A stretch of 38,613 bases of DNA from Acanthaster planci (lineage: Eukaryota > Echinodermata > Asteroidea > Valvatida > Acanthasteridae). Shown here piece after piece: positions 33,201-38,613 of the stretch. The stretch spans positions 1,479,647 through 1,518,259 of the forward strand of contig NW_019091394.1 in NCBI RefSeq assembly GCF_001949145.1. Reading direction: 5' to 3'. The position numbers and the translations under genes are program-made. The notes beneath the pieces were generated by a model. That model ran no database searches. It was not told the origin of the DNA and was given only the letters and a program-made list of their open reading frames with translations. Positions within the stretch are counted from its first letter, which is position 1; every line of letters begins with the position of its first letter.

Positions 33201-36200
33201 CTTGAGTGTGCCCAAGCTAAGACCCATTGTAATGGAGGCTTGATCCTTAAATTACTCTTCTCATGCTGTTTGAGTTTCTGATTTGTGCTGATGCTCTTGG
33301 GGGAGTCTTTGGGAGTGACCTAGCTTTTTCCAAAAATCCTGTTTAAAGTGCCAGATGCATTCCAGTGAGTGGCACAAAGCCTTCTAAACCTTTGGGTCTC
33401 ACACAAGCTGGGGATCTGCTTCATCTTAGCTACAGTATAAACTCTGGCTGATCATCGGAACTGTAAATATCCACATGCCATATGGTGCATGCAGTGGAAA
33501 GTGAGCAAGTGCAGACCAGGGGTTTTTGGGGGAGAGGGGAGAAGGGTTGTGAGCTGCGCTAGATGGCCTGATCTTATTAAGACAGGGATGGCAGGGGGTG
33601 AAATTATTTAGGATGCGTTTGGTATGAAATTGCTCAACGGAAGTCAGGCTAATGTCTGTTAAACAGTTATTCAAGGAAAAAATGAGTCAGGTCACTACTT
33701 CTGTTTTGACAGTTATCAGATAAAAGGTTTGTTGGAAGTATAGGGTACTAGACTACTAGTCGATCAGTGTCACAAATGTTTGATATCCACTGGTAATTGT
33801 ACACTTGAGAAGCCAAAAACATCGCCTTGACAAAAACATTCTTTGAAAGACCGTTCATAACATACGGTAAACACCGTAGTGCTAAAATTTAAACAGTAAT
33901 ATTGAGGAAAAAATAGTTTGTTGTTGGACTGTACGGCTGTGCTTGTGAGTTTCATCCCTGTTTTCTTACAAGCTTTCCGATCTGACAGCAGAGGATGGTG
34001 CAGTGCTTAAGAAATTCCCTCATACTAAAACCCTCCTTTTGCTGTAACAGTCACAGACAGCCAAATATTTCTTCCACTTGATTTTCCACAGTATATGTAC
34101 ATAGACACATAGGGGTCATTTGGCTGATTTTTACTTTACTGACAGGACAGCTTTGCGAAGAATGCACTGTTTCATAGGAGAGGGGCAAAATTCTGTGTTA
34201 CAGTGAATCGGGAGGATTCCTTGTAAATTGTAATGATGTTTTTGAGCGGTAAAGTTTCAGGCTTCTGGAATTTCAATCTGAGGTGTGGTTACAGTTTGTT
34301 TGGGGCCCTGATTTCCTACTTCCAGACTCATCATTTCACTCCATTTAAATAACAAATCTTATCTTGCCCAACTGGAGTGTGGTCTACAGCCTGGTTCAAG
34401 AGGAGAGGTGTGGAGTGTGGGAGATATGGAAGGCCAGGCGAGGTCATGGTTCACCAGAAGGTCAGGCCACGAAGGTGGGGTGGGGGACAGGGGACCGGGT
34501 TGCCTTGTGGCTGTCCACCCCTTGGGTTGAACGGAAACCTGAGACTGGAATTTGCGGTTTGTTTTTGTTGCTTGAGGTTTGGTCTGAAATGTGGTGCATT
34601 CTGAAATGCCTGGAATCTTGGAATCCTTGTTTTGTTGATCATTGGTAGGTGTAAAAATGTGCTGGTTTTGATCCATGTTTAGAATGAGGTTTCAATGAGG
34701 ACGAGACCGCAGTGCACTGCAGAGGTATTTTTGTACCAAAGTGCACAGAAGTCACATTGGCTTCTTGAGTTCCAAACTGATTCAGCGTGTACTGGGTATT
34801 CATGGGAAGAGACACGAAATGTCCAGATTTGGGAAACTGGTGTTGGTGTACGTACATGTAAGTGTAATAGGAAAATGGCACCCTCTCTTGGTCTAGATCA
34901 GGACTCCTACAAATTATATCTCACTTGTGGAAAACCCTTTAACACAAGTGGATTACCAAATCGTACATAAAAAAATCAGGAATCAAATACGTGCATGTTT
35001 TGCACTTTAGAACCTTTTTGTCCTTTTCTTTACTTTCCCATTTGGATTGTACGTTCCGGCACTCGGTCACGTTTCCTTTTTGTTTTCACATGATACATGT
35101 ACATGTATGTAGGTCACTTTTCTTACCCTCAAAAGTCATTTTCCGTCAAGACCAAATAAATTTAGCCACTTGTGGATGTTGAGTTGGTTTTTCTTTTTTT
35201 TTTCCATTGGTCAGTGATTTTTAGTCGTCCTGCTGATACATGTAAATGTATCGGCCCCATTGTAGCCGGAGGAAGGAAGTTGTAAAAAGCGATGTGTGGG
35301 AACAGACATGGGAGTCTGGTGTCAGAAGTCTGGTATGGGGGAGGGGAGGGACACAGGGCCATTGCCAAACTGCAGCTGTGAAGGCACAATGCTCCCCTAT
35401 TCTCGGCTGTGACTTCACCAGGCCAGAATGTTGTAATCACTTGGACTTTGTGTAGGTTTCCTGCTGGGATTCAATTTAGCCAATCTGCTTAGCAGGAAAA
35501 CAATTGCCCGATGGTGTCTTCTGCACAAGTGGCAATGCTGTTCTTGAATTTCTTTAATATGAGAAAAGAAATATCGTTTCATGAAATATATGTGTGGTTT
35601 CTTAACAAGTTTTCTGTCACAATTTCTCATCCAAATGGGTTTTAAAGGACTGTATTAACCAAATGTTTCTTGAAAAGGCACATTTTGTGATAGTGTGTCT
35701 ACCGGCACATGTAAGTCAAAGAAAACTGGACAGAGGACTACAGGTGCCAGACCTGCATAGATGTGTACAACGTAATAGCAATTCCCAGCATGTCCATTTG
35801 GTGATAAAGTTGTGTACATGTATATTAGGAATGACAAATTTATGGAGTCTGTTTTTGCACTGTTATATTTGTTTAACAAAAGCTGATGCCCCCTCCCCAG
35901 TCTTTCACATTCCACCAGAGTGTTTTTGGAAGCATTTTGCAGGTTTTGAAGCGGGTTGAGAGCCCAGCCACTTGGAGGCCTCTTTAAAGTCGAGAGTGCA
36001 AAGAATACGCCTCTGGTTCCTGCACAGAGCAATTACACCGTTGATCATACCATGATCTGACCTACCAGTATCTCAATTTTCGACAAATTTGGGTTTTTAG
36101 CATATTCTTGTCATGCATGATGAGATCTTTATTTTCTGAAGATGTCAAACCTACAGGTGCTCTGAAAAGCTAATTAAATTAATTTGGGTAATTAAAAATG

Positions 36201-37270
36201 TTGACCTACCTTTCCAAAATTTAAAATGATTAGTTCCTGGACTGATGCATCGAGATACATGTAGGTCACTCTGTGAAACGTGTAGACAGCGCTGTTTTTT
36301 TTCCACGAAGTGTCTTACACAGTCTAGTATCTGGACCTTATTGCCATACCTATTGATGTCATTTGAAGTTCAGTCATGTTTGGTGTCATTCACTGACTGA
36401 GCTTTGAACCATAGTTTCAACTGAGTTTCTCTGTCTGTAAATCGCTGAACATAAGTATATTCCTTGTTTTTTTATGCTGAAATTTGAATCAAATCGTGAT
36501 GGGCATCTGTGTGTACAATGACACGAAATCCTAAGCAAGGCGTACTCGTAGTCAGTCACGGCAACAATACTGCCGCAGTCTCGTCGTTTGGAGTCCGTAC
36601 GTGACGCCGATCTGTTTTGGCGGCAGTTTACCGCTCGACAAATGCGGACAGTAACAAGGGGACAGATACAGCTGACACAGGGCCACACTTCTTCTTTATT
36701 CACAAAAACATGCGCCTTCACAAAGGCACTTCACCTACGTCACAACTTCACTCCCGCACAGCAGCGTAAATTACAATGAGTGTGAATTGCTGATCCTTTC
36801 AAGATTCAGAATGGACAATCATAAAAATGGACTAATTACCAGTCTTGCTCTGTGATTAGTGATCAGTATGGTGATTTATGTCTCAATTCCAACCTCACAC
36901 TCGCGTATAGGACTTCTTTCCCGCGCTTATGCACTACTATGTTCTCAGGAATACTGGTCATCTTAGGTCGGCCCCAGGCAGGAAGAGAGGGCGTTGCACC
37001 TGCTGCGCGTTTCTGTAGGGACTGCTAGGCTAAACTGGTACCCTTAAATAATCGCACAAATAGACATGCGTAGAAGCCGGGAACCAACTAAGGTAAAGAA
37101 TAAGGAGGCCAGTTACAATTTAATCATTCACGTTTATGGGATTCGATCGTTTGGTTTCAGGCTGCCTGGTTCTGATCAAAAATAACATTTCCCCTGGATT
37201 TTAGATGCAATGCAGTGCTGGCACTCCGCATCACTGAATCAGGAGCTGTTGACCAGCTGTTACTGTATTC

Positions 37271-37429
37271 ATATTTGGTCTACTTCCTTCACTAATGCCA
37301 TTTAAAAGTCAGTGATGTCCTTAAAAATGATTAAGAAACAACTCTGATATTTGGTCTACGGTACTTCCTTTACCCATGTCATTTAAAAGTCACTGCTGTC
37401 CTTTAAAATGATTAAGAGACGACTCTGAT
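37271..37429 (+). repeat. Tandem duplication, unit about 80 bp, two copies
   Basis: Both units read ATATTTGGTCTAC...ACTTCCTT..C, ATTTAAAAGTCA, TG.TGTCC and ATGATTAAGA, ending in ACTCTGAT. The second has a short GGT insertion and scattered substitutions. Confidence 0.85.
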
Positions 37430-37617
37430 ACTGTGAATCCTTTGCACTGTTTAATTTACCTTCATATGTATGACTTGACCTAGGTCCCTGTCGAAATGTT
37501 TCGTTCCATGAAGCGACCTATCTGTATATGTTGCTGTTTGCGCTCATAAAATATGACAATGAAAATTTCAAAGTACATGTGGTTTTGGCACTGCATTTTA
37601 ACCTAGTACTTAAAAGG

Positions 37618-37709
37618 TTTTTTCCCAACAAAATATCTCATATGTATCTTAATTTAACTTTCCAATTGGATAGTTAAGTTAATATATGAGATATCTTGTT
37701 GGGAAAAAA
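37618..37709. repeat. 92-bp near-perfect palindrome (MITE-like or hairpin)
   Basis: The left arm begins TTTTTTCCCAACAAAATATC and the right arm ends GATATCTTGTTGGGAAAAAA. The arms pair inward through CTCATAT and TTAA-rich sequence to a central CCAATTGG. There are only about three mismatches and a 4-nt bulge, and almost no loop. It lies about 285 bp upstream of exon D. No clear target-site duplication is seen. Confidence 0.8.
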
Positions 37710-37993
37710 TAAATACGAAATCTGTGTCAATAAAAGTTAGTGTTGTGGAGGAAATGAAAGATCTAAAACGGGCCCAACTTTAAATGCGTTTTTCTTGAAA
37801 TGTCAAAAACTGACATGGGCCAGATCGAGGTACGGTACGACTGACGACGTGTATCAGGATTCAGGAAGGTTACGAGCAAAACTGCCAAGTGTCAGGGGAT
37901 GCAGGTGCAAAAAGGGCTCAGGCATTATATTAATCACTAATCAGGTTTCTTGATTGTTAAACAAAGTGTTGATTACTTTTCATTTTTCTCCAG

Positions 37994-38056
37994 TCATGGA
38001 ACAGAAAACAAGTACCAAATACCGGACCTAAAACCAGCTACGGAATATCAACTCAG
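37994..38056 (+). CDS. FNDC3: FNDC3 internal exon D: 63-nt exon, end strands of first FN3 domain
   Basis: This is a short exon that a length-based open-frame scan would miss. The acceptor is CATTTTTCTCCAG ending at 37993; the donor is CTCAG|GTGAGA. Its first T joins the TG left by the previous exon to give TGT (Cys). It then encodes HGTENKYQIPDLKPATEYQL and ends with AG, the first two bases of an Arg codon (phase 2). The sequence has the FN3 signature DLKPATEYQL (strand E, the L-x-P-x-T-x-Y turn and strand F, with the tyrosine-corner Tyr), matching LKDLRPATDYHVRV of FNDC3 domain 1. The matching phase and homology that runs across a 14.3-kb intron make the call firm despite the length. The next exon, expected to start with one base plus the rest of strands F and G, is not visible in the remaining 557 bases. 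Confidence 0.9.
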
Positions 38057-38613
38057 GTGAGAATCATCAGTGTTTGGGGAAGGCCACACCAGAGAATAAT
38101 CCCCCCCCCCAAAAAAAAGTGGAGAAACTGAAAAGGGCCCCCAACAAATATTACCCAATCAACACACTTCAATATGAGATCATGTGCCTTTTACTCGTGC
38201 GAATATTGCCTACATTTTCTCCTGACTTTCCAGTGAATATTCACGCTAAAAGGGAATTTAGCATGCATGTAGATCATCCGTAATTGTCTGTGTGAAATAC
38301 ACCCATTGTCAGAGGTTGTTCTGGATTCAAGCCGTGCCCATTTGTTCTCCTTTCCGCTGCAATGCCTGTGCAGCAGTTACAGCCCGGACTTTTGAACTTT
38401 TGGCTTGTGACGAACACTTTAACCACTTGCTGCCGGGTGGTTTGCAAAAATGCAGTGCACATAATCGGGGACTTTTCCAAGATTTTCAGTCTCCAAAACT
38501 CTTCAAAAATTCATTTCAATTAATGGACATTTACACCCACACAAATTACTGTCTGGTGGCCACTTGAGTCTGACGGACAAAAATCTATTGACGCCCGAGT
38601 ATTTCAGCCAGGC
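38057..38613 (+). other. Start of the next FNDC3 intron, runs off the window
   Basis: It begins GTGAGA. No acceptor followed by FN3-like sequence in the required phase was found to the end of the window. A C10A8 run lies at about 38101-38118. Confidence 0.7.

Larger units (their letters stand above)
23667..37993 (+). other. FNDC3 intron (phase 2, 14.3 kb)
   Basis: It is bounded by GTAAGT and CTCCAG; the exons on both sides encode adjacent strands of one FN3 domain. It contains a tandem array, a dispersed repeat copy, a piggyBac-like MITE, a candidate enhancer, short tandem duplications and a 92-bp palindrome. TACATG words are much rarer beyond about 26 kb than in the first 24 kb. The longest other open frame (27951-28424, 157 codons) has no recognisable homology. 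Confidence 0.85.

Noticed and set aside
388-36779. Other long open frames on both strands (for example 12081-12502, 16085-16390, 20451-20810, 21859-22218, 34359-34676)
   Set aside because: Heavily overlapping frames on both strands, no domain motifs, and several start at non-ATG codons. Consistent with chance in intronic DNA.

Overview
The window is animal nuclear DNA. It has large introns, GT-AG splice sites, mini- and microsatellites, small non-autonomous DNA transposons and two assembly gaps (N runs at 8750-8948 and 19151-19494). It carries thousands of bases of the self-complementary words TACATGTA and TACCGGTA. This word use, together with single-gene FNDC3 homology, suggests an invertebrate deuterostome such as an echinoderm or amphioxus. 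That assignment is an inference; no single sequence proves it.

One gene can be supported: the plus-strand 5' half of an FNDC3 (fibronectin type III domain containing 3, FNDC3A/FNDC3B family) gene. Four internal coding exons are seen at 7663-8244, 10287-10607, 23444-23666 and 37994-38056. Their intron phases (1, 1, 2) match at every junction, and the joined product of about 395 codons is collinear with the FNDC3 N-terminus: a Pro/His/Gln-rich low-complexity region, the conserved basic LQKKLRDRQ block, a Gly-rich linker, and most of the first fibronectin III domain. The start codon, any earlier exons, the remaining FN3 domains and the C-terminal membrane anchor lie outside the window or were not found.

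Layout: 1-7662 is non-coding and most likely the preceding intron. It is dense in TACATG repeats, has a hAT-like MITE at 1232-1642 and a possible regulatory cluster near 7030. Intron 8245-10286 (2.0 kb) holds a gap, a fold-back repeat (9297-9590) and a 22-bp minisatellite beside the next acceptor. Intron 10608-23443 (12.8 kb) holds a 143-bp tandem duplication, a second gap, a copy of a 253-bp dispersed repeat and GC-rich blocks that may be regulatory. Intron 23667-37993 (14.3 kb) starts with a tandem array abutting the splice donor, then has the second copy of the 253-bp repeat, a piggyBac-like MITE (27349-27658), a candidate enhancer (about 28510-28670) and a 92-bp near-perfect palindrome (37618-37709). 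No tRNA, rRNA, recognised microRNA, CRISPR array, autonomous transposon or nested gene was found. The many other open frames look like chance, repeat or gap artefacts.
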